Assembly (NCBI GenBank): GCA_020024715.1
Contig: JAHHTJ010000027.1
Location: 1 to 6,470 of the forward strand
Length of the DNA: 6,470 nt
Reading direction: 5' to 3'
From: Mycoplasmataceae bacterium
GTDB lineage: Bacteria; Bacillota_I; Bacilli_A; Mycoplasmatales; Mycoplasmoidaceae
In this document: piece by piece, positions 1-6,272 of the stretch
How the letters are laid out: each line of letters begins with the position of its first letter
Numbering within the stretch: position 1 is the first letter of the stretch
Notes under the pieces: model-generated
What the model saw: only the letters and a program-made list of their open reading frames with translations
What the model was told of the DNA's origin: nothing
Database searches by the model: none
Position numbers and translations under genes: made by a program

Positions 1-1
1 A

Positions 2-19
2 TACAAAAGGACACCATAT
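2..19 (-). repeat. 18-nt inverted repeat copy 1 (matches 5698-5715)
   Basis: The minus strand of 2-19 and the plus strand of 5698-5715 share the pattern ATATGGTGTC[C/T]TTTTGTA, identical at 17 of 18 positions. Copy 1 forms the 3' arm and T tract of the late terminator. Whether it is a common protein site, a duplication remnant or chance is not known. Confidence 0.5.
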
Positions 20-30
20 ACATGGTTTCC
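5..30 (-). terminator. Rho-independent terminator of the leftward late operon
   Basis: Read on the minus strand, an inverted repeat with nine-base arms (30-22 and 17-9, one mismatch at 12/27) encloses a four-base loop. It is followed at once by TTTT (8-5). It begins 6 nt after the stop codon of the packaging ATPase gene, where a late operon would be expected to end. The T tract is short and is interrupted by G, so termination may be partial. The 3' arm and T tract resemble the sequence at 5698-5715 on the other strand. Confidence 0.75.
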
Positions 31-35
31 ATTTA

Positions 36-1247
36 TTAGATATTTTTATCAACCAAGAGCTTAGTGATATGTTGATTGAATAAATTAGATCATGTAATAC
101 GATCGTTTAATGATCAGAACTTAATCCTGTCATATTTATAGAACTTAGAGAACATGATTAATTTATCAATGTCTAGTTGATATGCATTTTTATTTTCAAT
201 AGAATCAATCGTTAAGAAGCAGAAGGTTAAATAATAAGATTGTTTAGCTTTATATTCATAATCATCTACCGCTTGAATATAATAGATACCTTTATCAAAG
301 ATTACTTCGTAATAGATACCATCAACTAGAATATAGCATCATGGTTCATTTTTCGGTCATGATGAATGGGGAACCATTGCTTTATCCATGTCTGATGATT
401 TATTCTCTGATACATAAGCTGAAAGAGTTGGAGAGAATTTAGATAATCTAGTTGTTAATCTAGATTCTTTTTCAGCTCCTTTAAATGCATTCACGTTTAA
501 ATAGAATACTCCAGCTTCTAAGTCAATAAAATAATCTGTATCTTTATCAATTCAAAATCCTTCAGCTATTGGATCTACATCATCTTCATTATTTCCAAAT
601 AGATAAATCTTAATATCGTCTTTATCTCTTTGCACATTATCTAGAAATGTATAGAACTTTTTAAACTCTTCATCTCTTTGAGTTCTTGATAGTTTTCTTT
701 TTGAGCGATATTCATCATAGAATACTTTATAAACTCCTTCAAATTGAAATCCAGTGAAGTGATCTACTACATTTAATCCAAAAGCATAACCAATTAATAT
801 GTTACGATTCATTCATATTTCAACTTCATTACCATTTTTATTTATTTTTGTTGTTTTTACACCTTTAGAAAAGATTTTGTTTCCAACAATGTAATAAGGA
901 TAACGTGGATCGTTATTTATTTCAGCTGATCTAGATTTTAATATAGTATCTGTTCGAAATAATAAAACAAAACGAGAATCAATATTATCTTTAGCTTCGT
1001 TTAAAGTTAAAGTTCTTTCTAAGAGTTTAGTTGTCTCACTAATAATTCAATATGTTTTTCCACAGTTTTTTATTAAGTTAATAATAAAGATTGATATGTA
1101 TTTTTTTAATAATGGATAGATAGATTTATCAGCTGAAATTACTTCTTCTAAATCAAATCATTGTAGATTCTTTTTCTTTAAATTTGCAACTGAGTAATAA
1201 GCACTCTCTGAATTTTGTTTTTTCTTATACTTTTCTTTTACAATCAT
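36..1247 (-). CDS. gp16: phi29 gp16-like DNA packaging ATPase (403 aa)
   Basis: This is probably the motor ATPase that pumps phage DNA into the prohead. Read with TGA = Trp it is one frame of 403 aa; phi29 gp16 has 332. A P-loop-like LIKNCGKT lies at residues 58-65, Walker B VYKVFYDEY at 172-180 (D178, E179), R207 in QRDKDD, and a GNN segment near 218-220 followed by a DP pair. In phi29 gp16 as I recall it, Walker B is IVFDEF (D118, E119) and the arginine finger is R146, 27 residues beyond E119; here R207 is 28 beyond E179. The beta-rich C-terminus (about 270-403) would match the gp16 vestigial nuclease domain. The first P-loop glycine is replaced by Leu58, and the N-terminus before the P-loop is about 35 residues longer than in phi29. 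The ATG sits 1 nt after the tail gene's stop with no strong Shine-Dalgarno, suggesting translational coupling. Family call fairly sure; P-loop boundary less so. Confidence 0.82.
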
Positions 1248-1248
1248 A

Positions 1249-3993
1249 TTACACTTTTAATATAGTTACCTTTTTAACCTTTATGTCTTTTAATTCAGGA
1301 CTTAGTCATCCACCACGATTAAATGGATCAGGGTTAAATGTTGATAAACTATTTAAATGATTGAATCATTGCTCATCATTAGTTTTAATTACTAATTCAT
1401 CTAATTGATACATTGCATTAGTATTTTCATTAGTAATTATATTAATAACCTGATATTTATCATTTCATGGACAATTTAAGTTAAGTGTGAATTTATTAAC
1501 TCCATTTGTAATAATTTGATAGATAGATGGATCTTCTTTATTTTTTTCTTGAATTACTAGATTTGGTTTTGAGTTTTCAATTTCAGGGATTTTATTTTCT
1601 AGCAATAATAAAGGAATCTTACTTTGAATTTCTCCACGAGCATCAAAATATTGTTGATCTAATGGAACAGCTAAACAATTTATATATATTTCATCATAAG
1701 TTACATCTGGGATTGGTATATCTGGAACAATTGGACGTTCTGGAATTGGTCAATCTTCATTAGGATCATATTCTTCTATAGTTAGATCATCAGAGTTTCA
1801 AATTCTAACTCCATTTGTCAATTGATTAATAATGAAGTTATATACATCATTACTTAAAGCTAAATCATCATAAACGGTTAATGAATTAATTAATAGTTCT
1901 GGATTTATTTGAATGTAATTAAATTTACGGTTATTATTTAATCGGTTATTTAATGTATCAAAAAGTGGTAACATGTATCCATTTAATGTAATAAAGTTAT
2001 TTAGATTAATTAATGTAGATTTGTCAATTTCAGATATAGCTACACCTTCAAATTGTTCTCCTTTATTAGAATCATAATATTCCATTAAAGAAGCATTATT
2101 AATATTAGAAAATTGGATCGTGTTTCCAGTAGTCATTTGAACTTGTTGATATTGAGCTTGAATCTTTCGTTGCTGTTGTTGAATTCCTTGCATTTGTCCA
2201 GCTAAAGAAAAACCTAAATTAGCAATATTATTAACTTGTGAGAATGCTCCACCAACCATTGATGATACAGCTCCACCAACATCTCCTTTTGCTAAATTAC
2301 CCATTGAATTAATTGGACTCATGATTGCACTTTGTAAAAAAGAACTTGAAGCTCCAAAAATACTTTTAGCCATATTTAATTCTTGTTGTTGTCTAGCGAT
2401 CGCCATTCCAGTATCAGTTACACCACGATTAGCTTTTACATATTGCTCATATTGATCTATGCCTATTGGTAATTGGTATGGAAAAGAAATAATTGAATTT
2501 TCTAAAGAAAGTAAATCACTATTTTTAGCAACAATATTACAAGTATCAGTAAAGATTAATTTTCCACCAATAAAAACTTGTTGTTGATTATTTACTCTAA
2601 ATTCTACATTGATTTTATTTCCAAAGTATTTAACATCCATATATCTTAATAAGTAAGGAGTTGAATATGTATCATTATTTAATTTATCTTGGATATTTGA
2701 TAAATTGTAATCAAAGATTCCATACGTGTCTATATGATCACATTTTGGTTCTATATCTACATATACAAATTTATATCCTTCAATAGAAGTATTAAAAGCA
2801 CATGATTTAAAAGTTAAAAAGTGGGGAAGGTAAAAGATTCCTAAAAATTTATTAATGTAGTTTTTATCTTTTCTTAAAATTTCTAATGATGATAATGAGT
2901 TATCTATTTTTTGAGTCACTGATTCAGGAATATTTTTATAAATTGACACTCTTAATTTTCTAGCTTGATTTGCTACTAAATCAACATCACCATGTTTAGA
3001 TGAAGTAATATTTCAAGTTTCAGAGAAATTACTTTGAATTCCATTTGCATAAACAAAGTATTTTAAAGCTCTTAATCCAGCACCAGCATTATTATATTCA
3101 TCAGTATTTACTTTTATATCAATTGGTAAAGTCTTTCAAGGAATCTTTTCAAGTTCTTTTCATCCCTTTAATCAAATGGTATGTGCAGGAAAGACATATC
3201 CATAATGCATTAATTGAAATTCATAAACAACAATATCATTATTTTTATATGCATTAACAACAGCTTCATTAACAGTATCTGGTATTTCTACTTTATCACG
3301 ATGCTCTCCATAATAATTTCATAATCCATTTCAATATTCTTCTCTAAAGATTAACTCTCCACGATTTCTTTTTGTATATGTTAAACTTGGTTTTAAATTG
3401 GATGAGATAATTGGATAAAATCTATATCCACCATTAACTCCATCCTTAAATACATAGTATTTATTTGCATTTAATAAGTCTGTTCCTTCAATTGCAAAGT
3501 TCTCTCCATATCATAAATTATCTTTTCTTAAAAAGTATTTTCTTCTAAAAGTATAATTTTCATAAAGTTTAGGAATTGAATCTAAAAATGTATCATTAAG
3601 CTCTAATGATTTAGGATCATAGTTGTGAGTACGATTAAAGATTAATTTTTTATTTTTAATTTTATCTAGATATTTTAAAGTAAATGTAGCTCATATATCA
3701 ATTGTAATATTATAAATATAAGTTCCCTGTGGTCCAATTTTGTTAATTGAATCAATATAAAAATAAAGTGGTTCAGTTAAATCATCGTTAATAATTTTTA
3801 CATATTTTAATTTAAAATCCCCATTTTTAGTTTTTAAAGTTCCGTTAAAGAAATTATCATAATTAATCGTAATTGTATTTGTAGCATCAACTAAATTTTC
3901 ATTACATCATTTTTCAAAGATTTCTTTTGATGGTTTATTATCATTATCTCTTGTTCATCATGGTTGAGTTTTTGAAACTTTAAATTTTATCAT
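1249..3993 (-). CDS. gp9: phi29 gp9-like tail knob protein with extra C-terminal domain (914 aa)
   Basis: This is the probable distal tail tube/knob protein that crosses the host membrane during DNA entry. Start: ATG at 3993 with AAGGAG seven bases upstream (4001-4006). The frame runs to TAA at 1249-1251 through 16 TGA codons read as Trp. Gp9-like signs: IYNITIDIWATFTL (about 93-106) and FNRTH (about 119-123), resembling the gp9 IDV-W-T and RxH segments; a Gly/Ala-rich hydrophobic stretch at about 543-600; a Gln-rich stretch at about 599-619; and FNYIQ followed by NGVRIW (to W732), resembling the gp9 C-terminal NGITxW. In phi29 the equivalent hydrophobic loop (417-491 of 599 aa) forms the membrane pore. 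Residues about 748-764 form a proline-rich linker, leading to some 150 residues with no gp9 counterpart that I know, possibly receptor-binding. The start overlaps the upstream gene by 14 nt. An internal GTG at 2949 and the TGA at 1798-1800 are not gene ends. Confidence 0.82.
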
Positions 3994-4366
3994 TCTTCAT
4001 CTCCTTGATTAATTTTTGGATTTCATTTTTCTTAACATGTTCAGGCATTGATGAATTTAAGATATTTGAGATTTCAATTTCTAGTTGATTAACGATTAAT
4101 TTATTTTGTTTTTTGGTTAATTTATCATTTTTAAAATTTGAGACATTACGATAAGAAGCAATTAAAGTATTAATGATTTTAATAGGAATAAAAGAAACAT
4201 TAATTGATAAAATAGTATTTCATGTAATTCTTAAAGCATTAATAACATATTCAGGGATTGTTAAATCCTGAGAAAGAATTAAATAAGCAATTCCCACACC
4301 GATACAAATTAAAGATAAAGAAATTACTAAAGAGATGGTAATTATTAATTTTTGTTTTTTATTCAT
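3980..4366 (-). CDS. Small two-helix membrane protein C (128 aa)
   Basis: I do not recognise a family. The start ATG at 4366 has AAGGAG ten bases upstream (4377-4382). A lysine-rich N-terminus (MNKKQK) leads into a clear transmembrane segment at about 7-31. A second, weaker hydrophobic segment lies at about 51-72. The rest, 73-128, is charged and probably helical, with many Lys, Glu and Asn. Positive-inside reasoning puts both ends in the cytoplasm. It is the third of three adjacent proteins of similar layout, overlapping the one before by 8 nt and the tail gene after it by 14 nt. In phi29 the holin (gp14) also lies in the late operon, so a holin or other lysis role is possible. A structural membrane role in virion assembly or DNA entry is equally open. 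Confidence 0.8.
4001..4006 (-). promoter_or_regulatory. Shine-Dalgarno site fixing the tail gene start
   Basis: AAGGAG on the minus strand lies seven bases before the ATG at 3993, inside the end of the upstream membrane gene. It fixes the tail protein start at 3993 and shows that the 914-aa reading, rather than the internal GTG at 2949, is the real gene. Confidence 0.85.
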
Positions 4367-4814
4367 GGTTTAAATTCTCCTTTTCTTGTTCATAAATAAA
4401 TTCATTATTTTCAAACTTTTCAACGATTTCTTCTATATCTTTTAAATCTTTATAAAAATGAGAGTTAATGATTCTTCTATGTTTTTCAATTTCTAATGCA
4501 TCTTTTCTTGCAATATTAGCTGAAGTCTCTGTTAAGATTCCTTGTGATCTCATTTTAGCAATTGCAACTAATTTATCTTTATATGTAAATATATGAATAA
4601 ACTTTGCAATAAAGAAACATAAAGCACTTGCAAGAATTGGAATAAAAGTTGTAATTAAGATCGTTAATGTGTCTTCATTTGAATCAGGTGGATTAATTCC
4701 TCAATAAATTGCATTGAAGATAATGACAAATAAAAGTAATAAAACCATAAATGTATAAAGTAAATACTCAATTACTTCTCTTAATGTTTTTTTAATTTTA
4801 AAAGGTTCATGCAT
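4359..4814 (-). CDS. Small two-helix membrane protein B (151 aa)
   Basis: No family recognised. The ATG at 4814 overlaps the previous gene's stop as TAATG, so translation is probably coupled; a weak AGGGG lies nine bases upstream. A basic amphipathic start is followed by transmembrane segments at about 17-39 and 50-75, joined by a short acidic loop (NPPDSNED). The tail from about 76 to 151 is charged and looks like a long helix or coiled coil, especially 100-148. Both ends are predicted cytoplasmic. Reading TGA as Trp is needed only at W38; without it only the last 64 residues (from Met88) would be called. The hairpin-plus-coil plan is seen in some holins and in phage membrane anchors such as phi29 gp16.7, but I see no motif that decides between them. 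Confidence 0.8.
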
Positions 4815-5266
4815 TAGTATCTACCCCTGATGTATTTTTCTCTTTCCTTTTTCTCACGATTTAATTTTTTAATATCTTTATTTGAAACTTGATTAATTAA
4901 CTCTTTCATCATCTCTCTGTTTTCATTAGCTATTTTTTCATTTGCTAAAATCTTTTTATTTTCAATAGCTAAAAGAGAAGAATGTTTAATTAATGATCAT
5001 AACATTATTCCAGTTAAAATTCAACCGATAAAGATTGCAAAATAAATAACAGGTTTATGTCAAAAGCGATAATAATCTAAATAATCATCTCCATAAATTG
5101 ATTTAGCAATAAATTTATTTGTTATTAAATCAAAATAAGAAATGTCAAAAGCATCTTTATCACTGATTGAAATGCAGTTTGTTACTAAATAAAAAATTGA
5201 TCCAGTATTTCCAACTAGAATACAAATAATAAACAATAAGATTCATCAGTGTTTTTTTGATTTCAT
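4814..5266 (-). CDS. Small two-helix membrane protein A, first gene of late operon (150 aa)
   Basis: No family recognised. Residues 1-6 are basic (MKSKKH). A transmembrane segment follows at about 7-27, then a loop of about 45 residues (28-71) rich in Asp and Tyr, then a second transmembrane segment at about 72-94. A strongly charged tail at about 100-150 (many Lys, Glu, Arg) probably forms a coiled coil. Topology would be N-in/C-in with the Asp/Tyr loop outside. Five Trp codons are all TGA, so the gene is invisible with the standard code. No Shine-Dalgarno precedes the ATG at 5266; a TATAAT box ends only six bases before it, so the message may be leaderless. The basic start running straight into a helix makes a later start unlikely. 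The outer loop is the largest of the three membrane proteins. Confidence 0.8.
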
Positions 5267-5272
5267 AAAATT

Positions 5273-5300
5273 ATTATAATTTATTTTTTAAAATTGTATA
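5273..5300 (-). promoter_or_regulatory. Leftward promoter of the late operon (probably leaderless)
   Basis: On the minus strand a TATAAT box occupies 5278-5273. A weak -35-like TATACA (5300-5295, four of six consensus positions) lies 16 nt upstream. The expected start of transcription is near 5266, the first base of the ATG of the first late gene. Its upstream half overlaps the rightward promoter. A poor -35 in front of a late operon would suit activation by a phage protein, as phi29 p4 activates the A3 promoter; that is inference. Confidence 0.6.
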
Positions 5301-5304
5301 TAAT
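5275..5304 (+). promoter_or_regulatory. Rightward promoter for the 107-aa gene
   Basis: A perfect TATAAT lies at 5299-5304, preceded by TG at 5295-5296 (close to an extended -10). There is no good TTGACA at the right distance, as is common in mollicutes. Transcription would begin near 5311, just before the hairpin at 5312. The box overlaps the -35 of the leftward promoter, so RNA polymerase probably cannot sit on both. Confidence 0.6.
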
Positions 5305-5311
5305 ATTATTG

Positions 5312-5344
5312 GTAGAAAGTTAGGCATAGTCTTTCTACTTTTTT
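5312..5344 (+). terminator. Hairpin plus six T in the 5' leader of the 107-aa gene
   Basis: Perfect eight-base arms GTAGAAAG (5312-5319) and CTTTCTAC (5331-5338) enclose an 11-nt loop and are followed by TTTTTT (5339-5344). This has the form of an intrinsic terminator on the plus strand, but it lies almost at the predicted transcription start. It may instead stabilise the 5' end, act as an attenuator, or block transcripts running rightward out of the late region. On the minus strand no T tract follows, so it would not stop the late operon. Confidence 0.6.
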
Positions 5345-5362
5345 ATTGTAAAGGAGAAATTT

Positions 5363-5686
5363 ATGGCAGAAAAAATTAAAAAAAGTGAAAAAAGAAACAA
5401 TGAAAAAGGAAGTTATGAATTTGTAAGAATTCCAAAATCTACTGTAATAGCTGAAACTAAAAGCGGTATTTTAATTAATTTCTATAATAAAAAAGAACAT
5501 CTAGAATTATGATTTGCAAAACAATATTGCAGAAATAATGAATATGGATTGTTCTTTACAGTTTCAATTAATACAGAAAATGCATATGAAATTAATGTAG
5601 TTGATAGTGATGATGGTTATTCTTTTAAAGGATTAGAACTAGCTGAAACTTTTAAAGAAATTTTTAATGAATTAAATAATATTTAA
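5363..5686 (+). CDS. Hypothetical protein, first rightward gene (107 aa)
   Basis: No function assigned. The ATG at 5363 has AAGGAG six bases upstream (5351-5356) and the frame ends at TAA 5684-5686, with one TGA read as Trp. The first 18 residues are charged and lysine-rich, probably disordered. A compact, probably beta-rich core follows (about 19-82), starting FVRIPKS and including LWFAKQY and LFFTVS. An acidic C-terminal helix (about 88-107) ends the protein. No membrane segment or signal peptide is visible. Small proteins of about this length in phi29 early operons include the p6 DNA-binding protein, the p5 single-strand DNA-binding protein and the p4 regulator, and a nucleic-acid-binding role is plausible here, but I see no motif that proves one. 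It has its own promoter, facing away from the late operon, so it is likely expressed early. Confidence 0.85.
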
Positions 5687-5692
5687 AATAAA

Positions 5693-5722
5693 TTGACATA
5701 TGGTGTCTTTTTGTAGTATAAT
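5693..5722 (+). promoter_or_regulatory. Strong near-consensus rightward promoter
   Basis: A perfect TTGACA (5693-5698) and a perfect TATAAT (5717-5722) are separated by 18 nt. This is the best sigma-70-type promoter in the window. It starts seven bases after the stop of the 107-aa gene. Transcription would begin near 5729, exactly at the base of a small hairpin. The spacer contains the 18-nt repeat shared with the left-end terminator. Confidence 0.85.
5698..5715 (+). repeat. 18-nt inverted repeat copy 2 (matches 2-19)
   Basis: This copy fills almost the whole promoter spacer and matches the minus strand of 2-19 at 17 of 18 positions. It also includes a weak hairpin, GACA-TATGG-TGTC (5695-5707), followed by TTTTT (5708-5712). 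That hairpin could serve as a poor terminator for the 107-aa gene. Confidence 0.5.
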
Positions 5723-5728
5723 ATATAT

Positions 5729-5818
5729 AGATAATTAAAGATTATCTTAAAAACTATGCAAACTAAATATAAATATATTTGTCCCGTGTAGTTTTTATTT
5801 ATTCTACATGGGATTTTT
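5729..5818 (+). ncRNA. Structured leader or ~90-nt small RNA with competing antiterminator and terminator
   Basis: From the predicted start at about 5729 the RNA can form: a seven-pair hairpin (5729-5735 with 5741-5747); an 11-pair helix of AAAAACTATGC (5749-5759) with GTGTAGTTTTT (5786-5796, two G-U pairs); and a terminator hairpin whose 5' arm (5781-5791) overlaps the second helix. The last two cannot coexist, which is the usual plan of an attenuator or riboswitch expression platform. If the terminator wins, the product is a free RNA of about 90 nt. I do not recognise a known riboswitch or T-box class. Regulation by a ligand, protein or ribosome is unproven. Confidence 0.55.
5781..5818 (+). 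terminator. Strong hairpin terminator upstream of the small-gene cluster
   Basis: The arms 5781-5791 and 5804-5814 pair over 9 to 11 positions (C5783-G5812 to G5791-C5804, with one internal G-U). They enclose a 12-nt U-rich loop and are followed by TTTTT (5814-5818). No promoter of comparable quality lies between it and the gene at 5854, so expression of the downstream cluster seems to need read-through or antitermination. Confidence 0.75.
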
Positions 5819-5853
5819 AAATATTTAAAAGGAACTATAAAAGAAGGTAATAA

Positions 5854-6048
5854 ATGAACAATGCAAGATTTAATATAATAAAGAAGTATTTTAAAACTTT
5901 AGAATCTTATGAAAATCAATTTAATGCAGTATGCTTTACTTTTAAAAATTATAAAAAATATGTTAAAAATGTAAATGGCAAAAGCAATACACAAATAATT
6001 AAAGAACTTAGAAATAACTTAAAATTTATAGAAAAGGAGAAAAAATAA
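5854..6048 (+). CDS. Small basic hypothetical protein (64 aa)
   Basis: No family recognised. The ATG at 5854 follows AAGAAGG (5841-5847) six bases upstream, and the frame ends in TAA at 6046-6048. The protein is lysine- and asparagine-rich, with aromatic residues in the first half (FNIIKKYFKTLESYENQF) and a probable C-terminal helix ending in EKEKK. It has no Trp, so it reads the same in the standard code. It is the first of three small genes packed head to tail; the next ATG is 1 nt after its stop. Its net positive charge contrasts with the acidic next protein, which might hint at a pair, though nothing shows contact. Early phage genes of this size often act on host or phage regulators. Confidence 0.75.
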   Translation: MNNARFNIIKKYFKTLESYENQFNAVCFTFKNYKKYVKNVNGKSNTQIIKELRNNLKFIEKEKK

Positions 6049-6049
6049 T

Positions 6050-6262
6050 ATGACTACATTAATGAGAAATTATAAATTAGTAATACAATTTTTAGAAGAA
6101 AGAATAGAAAATCTAGAAGATTATCCAGAATTACAGATTAGAGAGTGTTCAATTTCTGTTTTAGATTTTGATAATGACACTAATGATTATTTTGAGAAAT
6201 TTTGAATTGCAACTTGAGAATTTGAATCATGAGCTAAAAAAAATAATTTTGAATTAAAATAA
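6050..6262 (+). CDS. Small acidic hypothetical protein (70 aa)
   Basis: No family recognised. The ATG at 6050 has AAGGAG ten bases upstream (6034-6039), lying in the last codons of the preceding gene; Met5 would be a poorer start. The stop is TAA at 6260-6262. Three TGA codons encode Trp near the C-terminus (FWIATWEFESW), giving a dense aromatic patch. The first half is probably helical with many acidic residues (about 11-32), followed by an aspartate-rich turn (LDFDNDTNDYF). The standard code would truncate it to about 49 residues and lose the Trp patch. Strong negative charge in a small early phage protein would fit a DNA mimic or an inhibitor of a host nucleic-acid-binding enzyme, but that is only an idea. 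Confidence 0.78.
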
Positions 6263-6272
6263 AGGAGCATTT

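Noticed and set aside
552..812. An 86-aa gene by the standard code, starting at Met 812
   Set aside because: It is an internal piece of the ATPase frame bounded by a TGA read as Trp; the frame continues on both sides and contains the Walker B motif in this piece.
1527..1763. Plus-strand 78-aa open frame
   Set aside because: It lies antisense within the tail gene, has no ribosome site and is biased in composition by the opposite strand.
1798..2949. A separate 383-aa gene starting at GTG 2949 and ending at TGA 1798
   Set aside because: The same frame is open upstream to an ATG with a strong Shine-Dalgarno at 3993 and downstream to 1249 when TGA is Trp. The gp9-like pattern runs across both edges.
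3045..3257. Plus-strand 70-aa open frame
   Set aside because: It is antisense to the middle of the tail gene and has no Shine-Dalgarno or promoter.
4359..4553. A 64-aa gene starting at Met 4553
   Set aside because: It is the coiled-coil tail of the 151-aa membrane protein; the frame continues upstream through a TGA-encoded Trp to 4814.
36..5266. Decayed prophage with many stop-codon-disrupted genes
   Set aside because: Every interruption is a TGA; TAA and TAG occur only at the gene ends. Ribosome sites and overlaps are intact, so this is an alternative code and not decay.
5836..5841. TATAAA as a separate promoter for the 5854 gene
   Set aside because: The box is followed almost at once by the ribosome site and the ATG, and no -35 sequence is present; such matches are common in this AT-rich DNA.
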